Of a stretch of DNA of 64,000 nt, positions 12,893 through 25,847 are shown piece by piece. Position 1 is the first letter of the stretch. Every line of letters starts with the position of its first letter. Both the position numbers and the translations under genes were made by a program. This DNA is from Hirudo medicinalis (lineage: Eukaryota; Annelida; Clitellata; Hirudinida; Hirudinidae), in contig MPNW01000560.1 in the NCBI GenBank assembly GCA_011800805.1, positions 82,724-146,723 of the forward strand, given 5' to 3'. Below the pieces are notes generated by a model, which ran no database searches, was not told where the DNA came from, and saw only the letters and a program-made list of their open reading frames with translations.

Positions 12893-14778
12893 AAGTAGCT
12901 ACAAATTTGTTAATATTGCAATATTTGTGTAACTTTAAAAATACTCTCGTAAAATTATTCCATCATTTAAACTGCCAAAGCATAAAAAAAATAGTGATTT
13001 ATTTGTTGCATTATTTGTTGCATTTACTATTTCAATTCCAACATATCAATAACATTAATTGATAATAATAACCAAGTTATAATTTTAATTTTTATAATTA
13101 GGGTAGAATACTGAAAGCTGGTTCCAATTTGATCAGGTTCCAAAACATCAATCAGGACACCAAAGCAAATCATTAACAATAATATTTGAAGTGGTTTTCT
13201 GAATTTCCGAAACAATTCTTTGGAATTAACGTTCAATAAAAAAAATATATAAGTTAATAAAATTTCAGAATTATTATTGATCCATGTCATTGTCCATTAT
13301 TACTTAAACTTAAGAAAAAAATGAGCTGCCGTGCTACTCCTGAAAAACTTCTACTCTTAATTAAGTGATTGAAACCGTTGATTACAAAGATTTTTAATCT
13401 AATCGTTAGGTGTTTTATTCGAAAATATTTTTAATTCTTTAGATTAATCTTGCTTTTTATGATTTTATTATATTTTTAGAATAGATGATGTCCATTATTT
13501 TATTCATTTGTCCTCATTGGTTTGCTCTTTGAATAACATTGATATTAATATTGTCCACAAATGTTAAGTGTTAAACAATAGGGACACTACAGAGGCAGAA
13601 CAGCGCTGACTCGGTTATAAAATATTTGAAAACTGAGAAGATTCGATACGAGAAAACTTATTTCATTAATACTTAAGACTGTTAAAGATTTATTTGACCA
13701 ATTGGTTTAAAGTTTTAATAACACTAATCTCTAGCAAGGAGATGAACTGAAAATTGTAAAATCAAAGGTCGTTTTTCTGCATTTCTGTCAAAACTTTTCA
13801 AATGAAAACTAATTTTGAACTCAGTCAACAGTTTGAAAACTTAATGCAGACCTGTTCAGTTATTACCACCAAAATCTATTGCAAATAGTTGAATGCGGAT
13901 TTAAGGATGCTAGTGACAAATTTGAAGCCGACAAATTATTGAGTTAGATACAGAAACAATATTTAATAGAAACTATATAACTAAATCAATAACTATTACG
14001 TGCAATACTTGTTTGTTTAATAAACAGTTTCAAAATTTAATTTCCTAAATATTTTACAATTAAAATCATTGTCACTGGTAATATTAATCGAACGTCTCGT
14101 GTGTTTGGGGAGCTGGAGAAAAATTTCTCATCAGGGCGCTGAGCAAAATATGTATTGGAACCACTAGTTAAGGCTTATTTGAGGGGAGTCAGGCAGACCA
14201 CTTGTTCCAAGCCTCTGCTTCAAAGGAGACCACGAAAATTAAATCATGACCCTTTTTTTGCTTTTCCATTACCAAAATTGACATAACGTGATAGAGGGGC
14301 TTCCTAAATTTTATAAATGGTCCTCATCAAAACTCTGAATGTCCCTGCCACTAATCTAAACAGATCAAAATGTGAATGAAAGTGTAAACGCAACTTTCAC
14401 TTATGTTCCAGAAATATTGCAGCTAAATGTTTTTGACCACGAGAGAAACAATTAGCCGCACAACGTTTTTAATGAGCAGGAAGAATTAATAATTACGTTT
14501 TGGGAAATTTTGTAGTTTAATGTATCAAAATAAATTTGTTTATTGCAACCTTCCTCATTCATTCGTCATTCATTCTTTTAACTGATAGGACTATGTAGTT
14601 ATTGGGTTGGGCAATAAATTGTAAGTAATGATTCACCTTACGCATGAAGGAATAATAAGCACTAATTAACAAGTGATGGGACATTCCTAATGGTACCATC
14701 TACTTGGTCTTTCAATGTGTTTTAGAGATGCAATAACTCATGCACTAACTGAACATCCTATCGATAAATTGTTTTAAT
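12893..14778. other. Intergenic gap between units 2 and 3
   Basis: AT-rich, no recognisable exon on either strand. Short open frames on the minus strand (13027-13290, 12655-12888) have no family signature; the second overlaps the unit 2 terminal exon antisense. Confidence 0.4.
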
Positions 14779-15447
14779 ATGGGATTCTTTTTGCATGTCT
14801 TGAACATTATATGTTATTTGGTAAGTAAAGGTAGGTTGTCAAGAGATTATTCTTAATTTTGATATGTAATTTATGACATTCACAAAATTAAATATTCATT
14901 ATTATTCAAAATGTTGCCTTGTCAACAATAAATAAAGCATGATTTTATATGAATCAAAATGTTTTACAATCTTTTCTATTGAGTCAGCTTCAAGCCAAGA
15001 ACTTTATATTGGATGTTTCACAAATTTTTCTGGATTAACTTCAAAAAAAAATTCAGTTCAATCTGTTACAAAATGTTTGAATGAATGTAAAACCCAAATA
15101 TCTTTATTTGCTGCTGTGAAGGTTGGACAAGCAAAATACACTCAGTCCAATATCGATAGAAAGTGCATATTTTGTTGCAAAGTTGTCGTACATCAAACAA
15201 TGGAATTTAATCAAATTTTTACAATAAATCCCTTTACTCTTGCAAAATTTGGACTTTCTAGAATAATTAAAACTTGTAAATTACTTAAAAGTGTAATTTC
15301 GGGTCATCCGAAATAAAAAAGGGGTTTGCCTACGAGCTATAAAATTAAATTAACAAGGTGCAAATGAATTTCAAAGTAACTTATTGTGGTGTATAAACAT
15401 GATATATTTAAACAAATTCCCTTTTAGTCTATTAAGGACAGTTTAGT

Positions 15448-15925
15448 GATGGATAAAGCATTGCCCGAAAATGAGAGGTGAGGATTGAAAGGACTTCAGG
15501 AAAGTCGATTATTCAAGATCGAGGATTGCTAAAGAACTCAAAAGGTCCAAACAGGTTATTTATAATTATTTGAATGCTCCTGAAGACTATGGACCCAAGA
15601 AATCCACGGGACGAAAGAAGAAATTGTCTGCCAAAAACCAGAGATTGCTGGTGAGGAAAGCACATCAGGTAAATTTTCTGTCTACCAGCTAAGAACATAA
15701 TAAAATTTCTCTGCGTCTAAGAATACAACAATAAATTAATTGAATGCAAGCAAGATTTTAAAATGTGAAAAGATATTTAAGGTTCCAGCTTGACAAGAAC
15801 ATTACAAAGTTGTCAGAGTTCAATGGACAAAACCATGTTATCAAACATTTTTTCCTGACGCAAAAAATTCAATCTTGATGGACTTGATAATTAAGTTTTA
15901 TTGGCTTGACCGTAGACTAGAAAAG
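15448..15925 (+). mobile_element. Tc1/mariner transposase relic
   Basis: 15513-15672 reads RIAKELKRSKQVIYNYLN and further on GPKKSTGRKKKLS, the helix-turn-helix N-terminus of Tc1-type transposases. About 15860-15915 retains KKFNLDG and YWLDRR, typical of the DDE core surroundings. Frames are broken between these parts. It is inserted in the unit 3 intron between the two WSC1 exons. It cannot encode a working transposase. Confidence 0.75.
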
Positions 15926-17644
15926 GAGTCATTTTATAGCAGAAATAGAGAAAATGAAATTAAAATTTCGTATTTTTATGTGAAAAAAATAAATCTATCT
16001 TTGTATGCACTGCAAAACCATATTTTTGAGTTTTTAATAAATGTAAAAATAATATATCAAATTTAATAAATAACTTTTTGAGAACTATATATATAACATA
16101 CTAAAATTTAAGTAAATTTCACAGCATTTTAATGATAATAATCATCAAAATTACTTTCTATCTATTGGGACTGCATTTTAAGATTTATGTCCTTTAAATG
16201 CCAATATTCTATTGACGTTGTTATCACTAAGAATGGATCAAGTTGTTATTGTGGAAAGATAACAAACACGAGAGTTCCATCATCCAATTGCAACTTACCT
16301 TGTGGTGATAATAATGGAGCATGTGGAGGAAATAATTTCTATGCTGTTTATACAGGTTGGTTTTTAAATTCTCTTGTTAACTTGTTGCATTCGCAAATTA
16401 TTAACTTAAAAAATAAATTACATTTATAAAAAGGTGTTCCAACGTATCAAGGATGTCACAATGATGATAATGACTACAGAGACATGATAGCATGGAGTTT
16501 TGCTGAAGACACTTCCTTGACCCTTTACAAATGTTATCAATCATGTTCTTTGAACTACAGCTTTATGGGACTTCAGGTATTTTATAATTGAATCAGATTA
16601 AATGTTGATTTAGTCTTTAATTATTAACATTAAATTTCAACAAATATGTATATAATTCAATTCATGCGATTGATCGGTTTTGTAGCATTTTAGAATTATA
16701 AATAATGTAATTATGTAGTTTAGTAATGCCTGTTTTTGCGACCAACAATATGGAAAACATATTTACTTTTTTACAAAAGCAATTTTTTTAATTTATTTTA
16801 ATCTTTGAATAATGATATAAATAACAATTTCAGTAGGAACAATTGTTTCAATATAGCAAACATATTTTTAGGCATAACCCAAAATATGTTGAATTTGTGA
16901 TGCCTTTGGAAAATTGTTGTACTTAATTAAGATCTTGATTAAACGTGCAAAGCAAAGTAGCTTGTTAAACTAAATCTTGTGAAGTGCAGTACAATACTGG
17001 GAAGGGCTTTATTGGAGCAGTATAAAAGTAGGTTTCAGAGTTCTATGCTGTCTCATATGATGGTTTTCAAGGTAAGTTTGAGTCAGTTATAGAGGCGTCA
17101 TCATGTTTCAAAGTATTGTCGTGATAAAGTTGAGATTCTATTGCTCTCTAGAGTTGAGTTTAATGCGATAGACTAAAAAAAAATGCGAAAGACACTAAAT
17201 TCAACTTGAAAATAAATTTTTGAAGTTGGTCATCTTCCTAGTCTGAACAAAAGTTATAGTGAAGTATTTCATTGTCTCAATGGAGCAACTGACATGCAAG
17301 GTACATGTATCAGTAAAACATGTCAACATGGATGGAAAGGGACCAAGTGCAACCAACTAGGTTTTAAGAATCATTTCTTTTTTGATAATTGCTTTGTTAC
17401 GATATACTAATTATTCCCAATGATTTTAGCGAATTTAGTAAATGCAAAGAGTTACATTTTAGTCAACATGTCTTCGCTGAAAATTTATTAACTGTCTAAA
17501 ATGTCTTAATTGCATTTGGTAGTTACATTGGAATTGGAATGCCAAGTTGCTCTCATTTAATAATTCATTCCCAATGTCACTTAATTTAATTACGATTTCA
17601 ATAATTTATCATCAGAAAGTTATTTGAAATAACATTATTTATCC

Positions 17645-17790
17645 AAATTCGGCGTGCAGGTTAGCTCAATGGGGCTGAGTTCATTCATGTGGCATTAATG
17701 GCAATAGTCGTAATGGGCTCCTTTTTTGCAGCCCAGCTTTTACTGACAGGGCGCCCTTAGGTAAGGGGCGTTGTATAAATAGTTGGGAGG
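17645..17790 (+). repeat. tRNA-derived SINE, degenerate
   Basis: It starts ggcgtgcaggttagctcaatgg (box-A-like) and ends near gggcgcccttag...gtataaatag, as in the better copies at 36120 and 46433. It lies in the unit 3 intron. Confidence 0.55.
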
Positions 17791-17921
17791 TTGAAGTGCC
17801 GAATCGGTTACATAATGCACTCTAAAGTTCAGCTCAAGTTTCAAAATTCGATGTTACTACTCTCATACAATTACAAACACAATGTTGATATCTTCTATGA
17901 TATAAAACAGAAAGTGATTAT

Positions 17922-18110
17922 GTATGTTTGTCTGTCAAGAACTCCCAAACGTTGAATGGTAGCGACTTGAAATTTGCACGCGTCACTCTCTGTGCCATTC
18001 TTAGGTTAAATATGCTACTTTCAATTTTCAACTTTCAAGTTTTCCAACTTTAACCTTTTTCTAAATCGCTTACGAGCTTTAAACTCGAGAGCTACTTGGT
18101 TGAGTTTGAA
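17922..18110 (+). repeat. Dispersed repeat, family A copy 1
   Basis: It shares gcgacttgaaatttgcac, ttttcaactttca and tttaaactcgagagcta, in the same order, with 52840-53000. No coding potential seen. In the second copy the repeat runs into a tRNA-like segment. Confidence 0.7.
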
Positions 18111-18721
18111 TGACGTAAATAAAATTAATTATAATGGATAAAAAAAAAAACTGAGTTTGACTGGTTTAAAAATCTAGTAATTTTATATTTTTAAAACTTC
18201 GTGGTCGTGTTGCTCCTATTATTTGTAATAGCTGGACATGATTTTGTTAATAGTTTCTTCAATTTGCATCGCCATTGCAAGCATTTAATTGGTCAACAAT
18301 TAGCTTTTACGAAACAATTGGCTTATTTATTCTCAGTATTTGAATCTGGGATTTATTCAGTTGCTCTTTCCCTCTGCTTCTTCTGTGGTTAATTGGTCGT
18401 TAGGAAAAGTTCACATGAGTTGTCATCCTTTATTATCATCTTTTTATTTATTTATTTATGACAAATAAGGCATGGGCCAGCCCTTGCCAAAATGAATAAA
18501 ATAAAGTGAAAGTTTTAACCTCAAGGATAAGTTTCATGACGCTTATTTAGAAGGCTGTTCCGGTCCAACACAACTCAGTCAACAACTAAAAATTGTATAC
18601 GGTTTTGTTGTATTACTAAACATCATGGTTTTATAGCATATCATAAAAAATATAGAAAATCATTTTTCTAAAATTATAACGTATTTACAGCAGCAGAACC
18701 TCATGTCTCATAATAATAATA

Positions 18722-21075
18722 ATAATAGTATATTCATTTGTAGAGCACCATAAGCATGAGCGTCAGGGGCGCTCTGTCCTTCACTACTGTAGTAAAACGT
18801 GCGTCTTGAACGAATCAGAGGCCCTGTGTTGTGGGGGTAGGCCATTCCATGTCCGAGGGGCGGAGAACTTGAAGGACTTTGCTTCAAACTTGTTCCTCGG
18901 GATGGAGATGTTGAGGAAGTTTAATGACTCCTATCTAAGACTCCTCGCATATGAGTGCGGGGAGTGAGTGTTGACAATGTAACGTGGTGTTCCTGTCATC
19001 AGAGCCTTGTGTGCTATCGAGGCTATTTTGAATTTTATTCTTTCAGGGAATGGAAGCCAATGGAGTGATTTCATTGCGTCAGCCGGTTCGACATCACCTC
19101 CGATCACTAGACGAGAGAGCCGAAGTCTCATCAACTGTTAGGAAGTGCCTGATGTGAGTTAGGGACCATAGTTGGTAGTTGCATGACCGAACTACTGTTG
19201 AAACATGCTTGTCCAGGGAGAGGGTGCTGTCAAGAGTGACACCAAAGAGTTTTATGTGTCCAGTTATTTGTATGCTCGTGTTGGCGAGGCTGACGGAAGT
19301 TAGACCCAGTTTATGGAGGGACTGCATAACATCATAGCCTCGAACTTAGAAGGATTCAGCTGCAACTGATTTAACAGATGCCACTGCTGAATTTTCTGGA
19401 TGCATTCATCGGCCTTTTGTAGATCAGCCATTGCGTTGATGAAGGATACAGACACGTGAATGCTGGTATCACTTGCATACAGGTGGTAACTGTACCCGAA
19501 GTCGGAAATCAAGTCACCAATGGGGGATGTGTAAGTTGTGAAGAGAATGGGTCCAAGAACAGACCCTTCGGGGACTCCAACATCTAGTAAGAAAAAGTCA
19601 GTTGCACTGTCACCTAGTTTGATAAACTATTTCCTGTCGCTGAGGTACAATTCCAGCCATGAAAGTGATGAGTATCTGATGGCGAATTCATCATCGAAGC
19701 GCCGGTGGAGGATGCTATGGTCGACGGTGTCGAAGGCCGCTGATAAGTCAAGAGTGACCAGCATTGTGCATCCGTTCCTGCTGGCTGAGGTGATGCAGTC
19801 TATGGTATGGGGAAGGGCTGTCTCTGTGGAATGGCCGCAGCGATAAGCTGATTGATAGCTGGAGTAGTTCTTATTTGATAAGAGATGACGCATGCTGCGC
19901 AAAGCAAGGCGTTCGATTATTTTGGAGAAGGTAGTGAGATTAGAAATAGGCCTGTAGTTAGCGGGATTCAGTGGGTCAAGGTCCGGCTTTTTTAGGAGTG
20001 GCAGCACCTGTGCTATCTTGTGGGTGGTGTGGAATATGCAGTCGTTGAACGAAGGATTGGCGAGTTGGATATTAGAAGAGAGAAGATGAAGGAGAAACGC
20101 TTAATGACTGATGTTGGTACTATGTCTATTGAGGAGGATTTGTTAGGTGTTATAGGGCTCATCACTGGACCATTGTGGAAGTCCAGAGGGGGGCGGACCC
20201 ATCGAGAGATGGTGGATGGAATAGAAGCGCGAATTTTTATCGATTTTTTCCTTGAAGAACGATCCAAACTGGGAAGACATCTGCCGATATTCATCCGGAG
20301 AGTAGTAATGAGATGTGTTTGAATGTAATGTAATGCTGAGGTTATGCCAGAGGAATCGTGGATTAGCTGAACTGTTGTACAGGTCAATCTTCAGGTGATC
20401 AGCACGTGATTGAAGCACGATTTTATTGAATAGCTACCTGGCTAGTTTAAGTTCTTGCTTGGTGGTTGCCGATTTGGTGCGTTGATACTCTCTTTCTAGT
20501 CGGCGATTGGACCTTCCGGCAGTCCTGGCATTGTCAGATAGCCAATTCCGGGCTAGCCACTTACTCTTATCTTAAGAGATCTAAGAAGTGCATGGGCATT
20601 TATCAGTCGTATTAACTCTTGATCAAGTGATGACGAGTAAGATTCGACGTCATTTACGGCAGCCAGTAGGGTCGCTGATGCTGTTCCAAGGTCATTCCAA
20701 GCCGTCCCAGTTTATTTTTTTCAGTGGTCGATAAACGTGCTTCTTGACCGACCAGGGAGGTCTAACATGGGAGGTGGTGAACTCTTAAAGAAGATGATCC
20801 GAGAACGTGACGTTTTTGCCGGATAATTTGATTGGTTTGGTTGGAGGGAGTGATGGCAAGATCGAGTGTTTGGCCAAGGTTGTGAGTGGGGAAGTTGATG
20901 TGCTGAATGAGTCTTTGCTCACTGAGTAGGAGTTCAGGGGGTAGTTGAAGTCGCCACAAAGTAAAAAGGGGAGAGGATGCTTGTTTGGTTGGTGGAAACT
21001 CTCAGAGTTTCGAGGTCAGAGATGAAACGAGATTTTGAAGACGATGGAGGGCGATAGACGACGGAGAGTAAGAAA
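18722..21075 (-). mobile_element. L2/CR1-like LINE, 5'-truncated and mutated
   Basis: On the minus strand, 5' to 3': the end of an APE-type endonuclease (VYRPPSSSKSRF near 21050; INFPTHNLGQTLDLAITP near 20890), a linker, reverse transcriptase motifs LKKPDLDPLNPANYRPISN and DLSAAFDTVDHSIL (19627-20007), the catalytic box as YASD where YADD is expected (about 19475), and the thumb (19094-19327 and 18931-19134). Frames are broken several times. The 3' end near 18722-18800 has the sequence shared with SINE tails and ends in an (ATT)n run. It lies in the unit 3 intron between EGFa and EGFb. Confidence 0.85.
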
Positions 21076-22618
21076 AATTGTAATATTGTATAATTATTAC
21101 AAATACATTTTAGCCATTACATTCCTAAATGAAGCTTACTTGAGTATCATGTCAATTTTTTCTTTTATAAATATTTGAGAACTTCAATCACAATTCTGTA
21201 AAATTTTAAGATTATGTTTACCTGTAAGTAATTATTTGCTTGTTAGAAACGATAGATTATCATAATCAAAATACATTTTCACAATCTAGATTGCTCAGCA
21301 AGTTATGGTAAATGTGGACAGCATAAATGTGAAGAATTTAAAATTGGCAACCAAAATATTTCTGAATGTGTTTGCAAGGAGGGATTCAAAAGTATTTCAA
21401 TTTATGACGATTGCACAGGTTGTGTTTGTCTTATTAAACCATTCTCTATTTGAAAATCCCAACAAGTTATGCATAATTACTTTATAAATGCAGATGTAAA
21501 TGAATGTGATTTGAATATTTGTGACAATTCAAATCACATTTGCCTAAACACTCCTGGATCTTTTTACTGCATTTCTGAAGATGTTATCATTTTCTTTTCA
21601 TCAGAAAATAATGTTGCCTGGTATTGCTTAAATAACACCTTTGAAATTATTGCTGGTAATTGGCTTGAATTTTATAAACTACATTTCTTACATTTTCTAT
21701 TTCTACATTTAAACAATTCTTTATCAGTCGATTAGTCAGATAATTTTAGTAATGATAGTTAATTAAATTTATCAATGTATTTATAGAATTTAGACTGTCC
21801 ATTTAATTCACAAAAATAATACATTTTTGAAACATACTTTGAACAGACAAGAAAATCGTGACTGGTTTGGCAGCATTGTTGACCTTATTAATCTGCTTTG
21901 TAATTATGTTCGCCTCAAGTACATCCTTTTACTAAAGTGAGCATAATTGTTATCGTAAAATATTTCACTCAAACATCGGTCATAAATATATTTTGTTTAT
22001 TTGATACTTGATAAATTCCTATATTTATTATATCAATATATTATATATTATTAATATATTGTATAATATAATATTATTTATAATATATACATAAATAAAT
22101 AAATTTATATTTATATAATCATACCAATCAGTTAACTTGCCCTCTACGGGCAATAGCATATTTACAGAAATTTACATGAAATATTAAAAGAAATTTGTTA
22201 CATAAAATATCACTATATAAATTTTATATACATACGATCGTGACTTGCTGCATCCCTTCAACAGACAAAGTACGGCACCTTGAGGCAATGTTAAAGAAGT
22301 CGAATGATTCTGACAATATGATTAATTCAATTTACAATGAACTCGATTTGTCGAATCAACACCTCGATTTTCAGTCTTATTCTGAATTAACATTTACATA
22401 ATTTCTTATAGCAGAAATAAAACTGTTTTCACGACAAATCCGAAGTGTTTAACCGTTGATAAATCAATCAAGTAAAATTGATCAAAATTACAAACAAGCT
22501 TCAATAGACTGTTTTAAGCAGTTTTCGTTCTGCAAAATGAAACAATTTTTCAGTTTACAAACTAGTTTCACATTAATACGATGCGGAGAGAAATCAGTCT
22601 TGATTTTATTGATTAAAT

Positions 22619-23067
22619 CAGGGGTCACCAAACTACGGCCCGCCGACGGTGGTTGAATTTGTTTGTTAAAACGTACGGAGCGCGAGGCGTTCTGATTTAA
22701 ATTACCATTTAAATTTAAATATCACGTTGAGCTACTAAATGTAGGTAGGTTACAAAATTTCGTGAGTGTGACATTTCAAAATATTCGTGCGTGTTTTTAA
22801 TGCAGAAACTTTAGTCTCACAAATCTCACTAAACCTTTCTGCTAATGCTCCTTGATAACGTTTTGAAAATAAATATGTTGGTTAAATTTGTTTTGTGCTT
22901 CGTACGCCAATCATCCATGAATATAACATGGAATGATAAATTTAGTTTTAGTCTTTTTCTCAGAGTTTTCGTTCAGGCTTGCAAGTATTGAACACAATGA
23001 TTATATGGCTCGCGCTCGTTATTCTTTCAGTTATCCGACCCACTATGAAAATGTTTGGTTACCCCTG
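22619..23067. mobile_element. hAT-type MITE with terminal inverted repeats
   Basis: The left end caggggtcaccaaac is the reverse complement of the right end gtttggttacccctg at 14 of 15 positions. Flanking 8-mers gattaaat (22611-22618) and gattgagt (23068-23075) match at 6 of 8 positions, as expected for an aged 8-bp hAT target duplication. The 449-bp interior has no transposase. CAGGGGT ends are typical of hAT elements. Confidence 0.75.
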
Positions 23068-23564
23068 GATTGAGTGGAGGTGACTTCAAGTTCATTTGAA
23101 GACATCAGATTCTTCTCGCTAAAAGTTTCGCATGTGATTCTAGAGAAACATTTTAGAGAAGCACTTCTTAAAATATCTAAATTTATTTATCACTTCGTCA
23201 TTAGTTTATCAGAGAAGTTCATCACTAGTTTGTACCTTTTCATAAATCCAAATAGTGCAGATTCGAAACAAATAGAGGCCTAATTGTTGGACCTCATTTC
23301 TGAGAAATGAGAAGTAAGCGTATCAAACCCAAGTTTCAAAACATATCTTAAGACAATTGATTTTCGGTTTTCTCAAGAAGGCTAGAATTAAAAATATCGT
23401 CTTGGGATTTATCACGGTTAAACGTACGTTAAATTAATGCTTTCAACATAAAATCATGAAATTATATCATTGAAATATGACTTAATATGATTTTATTGAA
23501 CATGGTTGACATAAATATAGACTGCTCGCATACTCAAGAGAAAACAATTACTTAAAGTTCAAGT

Positions 23565-23715
23565 TGGTTCAGAGGGTAGCGTTCCTGCGAACGACAGTAG
23601 AAGCAAACAGTCGTTACATGTCGTGTTCATTGCCAAAATGCGCCCCTGGGAGCCGGCGCTATAAAAATGGTCTAAGCGTCCTGACGCTCACGCTTATGGC
23701 GCTTTATAAATAAAT
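23565..23715 (+). repeat. tRNA-derived SINE with LINE-like tail
   Basis: Head with gcgttcctgcgaacg, box-B-like gtgtcgtgttcattgcc, then gccggcgctataaaaatgg and the tail cctgacgctcacgcttatgg. The tail matches the 3' end of the LINE at 18722-18800. Confidence 0.65.
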
Positions 23716-25241
23716 AAACTTGCTTAATGCAACCGCATTAAAGCTAAAACACGATTATTATGCCCCAGTAAAGAATCTGTCAAGACATTTTTTTAACATA
23801 TCTGTGTTTATTAAAACAAATATTCTTCCCTGGAAATGATTCTATTAATAATATCAATCTAAAAAGCTGCTGACAGAAGCTTGCTTGAAAGTTTAGCAGT
23901 TGAAAATTCTAATGAACTTCAAAACAGTTTTGAACTGCGATTGCACCATGTATTAACCGAAGCATTCATTCATTTTAACATTTTGATATTTTTATCATTC
24001 AAAGCAAACGCTTACAGATATAAAGTACATGAAAGAGGCTATTTATGGAGTCTAGAGCCTTGAATATATTGTAATTCTGAAAGTAAAAGCAGAAATTTCT
24101 TGTTGTACACTGACTTAACATAGTTATGTTGATCTTAAATCTGATAAACGTAACATTTTTATTAATTTATTTGAACAATACAGGTGATCGATCGAATTTG
24201 TTATAACACAACGTCATAAAATGATGGCAAAAAGATATGAAATAAAAATGTTTTCATCTGAACATGGATTAATAAACTATGAAAAAAGAAACTAATTAAT
24301 CGCTTGTTTTAAACATTTAAAAATTTTATTTCTGCAGCCTTTAGTCAGGATCTTTACATCGGATGCTATGCAAATTTTTCTGGATCGCCATCCAAAAAGA
24401 ATCCAATTCAGTCGGTTTCCCAATGTTTGACTGAATGTAAAGTCAAACATCTTTATTTGCTGCTATGAAGGTTAAATGATTTTTAATAATTCATTTATCA
24501 TTTAAATTAAAAATATTAATTTCTTTAATACATTTTGTTAATAAAATAAATATACTTACTAATAAACGAAGTTATTAGAAATATTTCTTTGATTATATTA
24601 GAATCAATTATTTGACGAATTATACCGACTGACATTTTTATTAATTTATTATTATTAAGGATGGATCATGTTGTTATTGTGGAAATTTTACAAACTCGAG
24701 AGTTCCATCATCAAATTGCAACTTAACTTGTGATGACAATGATGAAATATGCGGAGGCAATAATTTTTATGCTGTTTATACAGGTTGTACAAATTTCTTC
24801 TAAAAGTTAATTCAAAATCTGTTGATTTTAAGAAATTCTTTAAAGTCGCTGGCGATTAACTTTAATTTATTACTGTGATTATTATTGTGATTATCATCAT
24901 CGACAAATGATTGATCATCAGGTGTTCCAACTTATCGTGGATGTTTCGTTGACTGGGATCCAAGGGACATGGATGTGTTGATAACAAATAGAAATGATGG
25001 GACCATGACAATCGATAAATGTTATGGTTCATGTTCAAACTACAGATTCTTGGGAGTGATGGTAAATATCAAATTGGTAGATAAAATTGTTTTAATAATT
25101 TGTTGCCTGCAAATAACATTAAAGAAATAATTGTTTAATGACTTTCATTTGCATCAAATTAGTTAATTAATGATTAATTATTATTCAATCACTATCTAAA
25201 AATATCTAAAATTTTGTGATTAAAACATTTCCTGGTTAAAC

Positions 25242-25244
25242 CAC

Positions 25245-25277
<33 letters not shown>

Positions 25278-25380
25278 GTTAATTTATAATGCGCCATTTG
25301 CATAGCGTCAGAGGCGCCTTGCGTCTTCATTAGCTTCATGTTGGTGTCCTGAAGAGGTGGGTTTTCAGGTGACTTTTGAN
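25242..25380 (-). repeat. LINE 3' end fragment plus (ATT)n
   Basis: It is near-identical to 27335-27460, the 3' end of the LINE relic there; in both, the minus strand reads KSPENPPLQDTNMKLMKT then the shared tail and an (ATT)n run. It ends at the N at 25380, beyond which the sequence no longer matches. Confidence 0.75.
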
Positions 25381-25417
25381 GACGGACGACTTCGATAGAA
25401 GTCAAAAGCCGTTTGTC

Positions 25418-25498
25418 AGGAGTGGGATTTGAACCCACGCCTGGAGAACCAGACTGCGACCTGAACGCAGCGCCTTGGACCGCTCGGCCATCCTGACA
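25418..25498 (-). tRNA. tRNA-Leu (CAG) or very recent tRNA-Leu copy
   Basis: The minus strand folds as a full tRNA: acceptor arms GTCAGGA and TCCTGAC pair; D-arm TGGCCGAGCGG matches box A; anticodon stem CTGCG/CGCAG holds loop TTCAGGT with anticodon CAG; a long class-II variable arm follows; the T-arm GTGGGTTCAAATCCCAC carries box B. The arrangement matches canonical animal tRNA-Leu(CAG). No intron. A LINE 3' fragment follows across an N, so this could be the head of a retroposed copy. A functional gene cannot be separated from a copy here. Confidence 0.8.
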
Positions 25499-25847
25499 AT
25501 CGTAAGCTTCGGAGGACATTATCTATTGAAATCCATAGTAGCGTATTTTGAAGCCGTGTCACTTTTAGCTATGTTGATGTGATTTAAATCATTTGATATA
25601 AATTTTAATTGTTTAAATCACAATTTAAGTAATCAACAAGAATCACGATTTAAATCATTAATGTTTTGAATCCAAGATTTTATTTTTAAAGATTGTTGTG
25701 GTCGTCTACACATTCCTACTTCCTTATTCTTCGAATTGTTTACGTTGCAATGTATTTCGATCACGCTTGATATTTGACTAGATCGTATTCGTTTCTTTTA
25801 ATTAAAGGCCTTGAGTTCCAGTAATGATAATTTCGTTTTGTAGTAAT

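Larger units (their letters stand above)
14779..22401 (+). pseudogene. Unit 3: WSC-EGF receptor with stop codon after the membrane span
   Basis: Exons: signal 14779-14830; WSC1 14988-15121 and 16232-16355; WSC2 first half 16434-16576; WSC2 second half only as a stub from 16729 (reads NACFCDQQYGK, then diverges); EGFa 17226-17360; EGFb 21290-21418; calcium-type EGF 21494-21655; membrane span 21847-21936; tail 22265-22401. The membrane exon ends FY-stop where unit 5 has FYK, so TAA at 21933-21935 truncates the protein at the inner membrane face. An upstream in-phase donor (a|gtacat, exon end 21918) would skip the stop. The tail is intact and carries SIYNEL and SYSEL, two YxxL motifs 11 residues apart, an ITAM-like layout. 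The gene is enlarged by Tc1/mariner and LINE insertions. Its status, pseudogene or secreted/tailless variant, is unresolved. Confidence 0.75.
22402..24125. other. Intergenic gap between units 3 and 4
   Basis: No gene exon recognised. It holds a hAT-type non-autonomous element (22619-23067) and a SINE (about 23565-23715), listed separately. The small frame 23074-23283 has no family signature. Confidence 0.45.

Noticed and set aside
16187..16429. Small stand-alone cysteine-rich peptide gene
   Set aside because: The open frame is only the second WSC1 exon of unit 3 read into its introns.
16860..16925. Remainder of the unit 3 second WSC2 exon
   Set aside because: A short likeness to the ccaaatatgtggagg block exists, but too weak and out of frame to call an exon.
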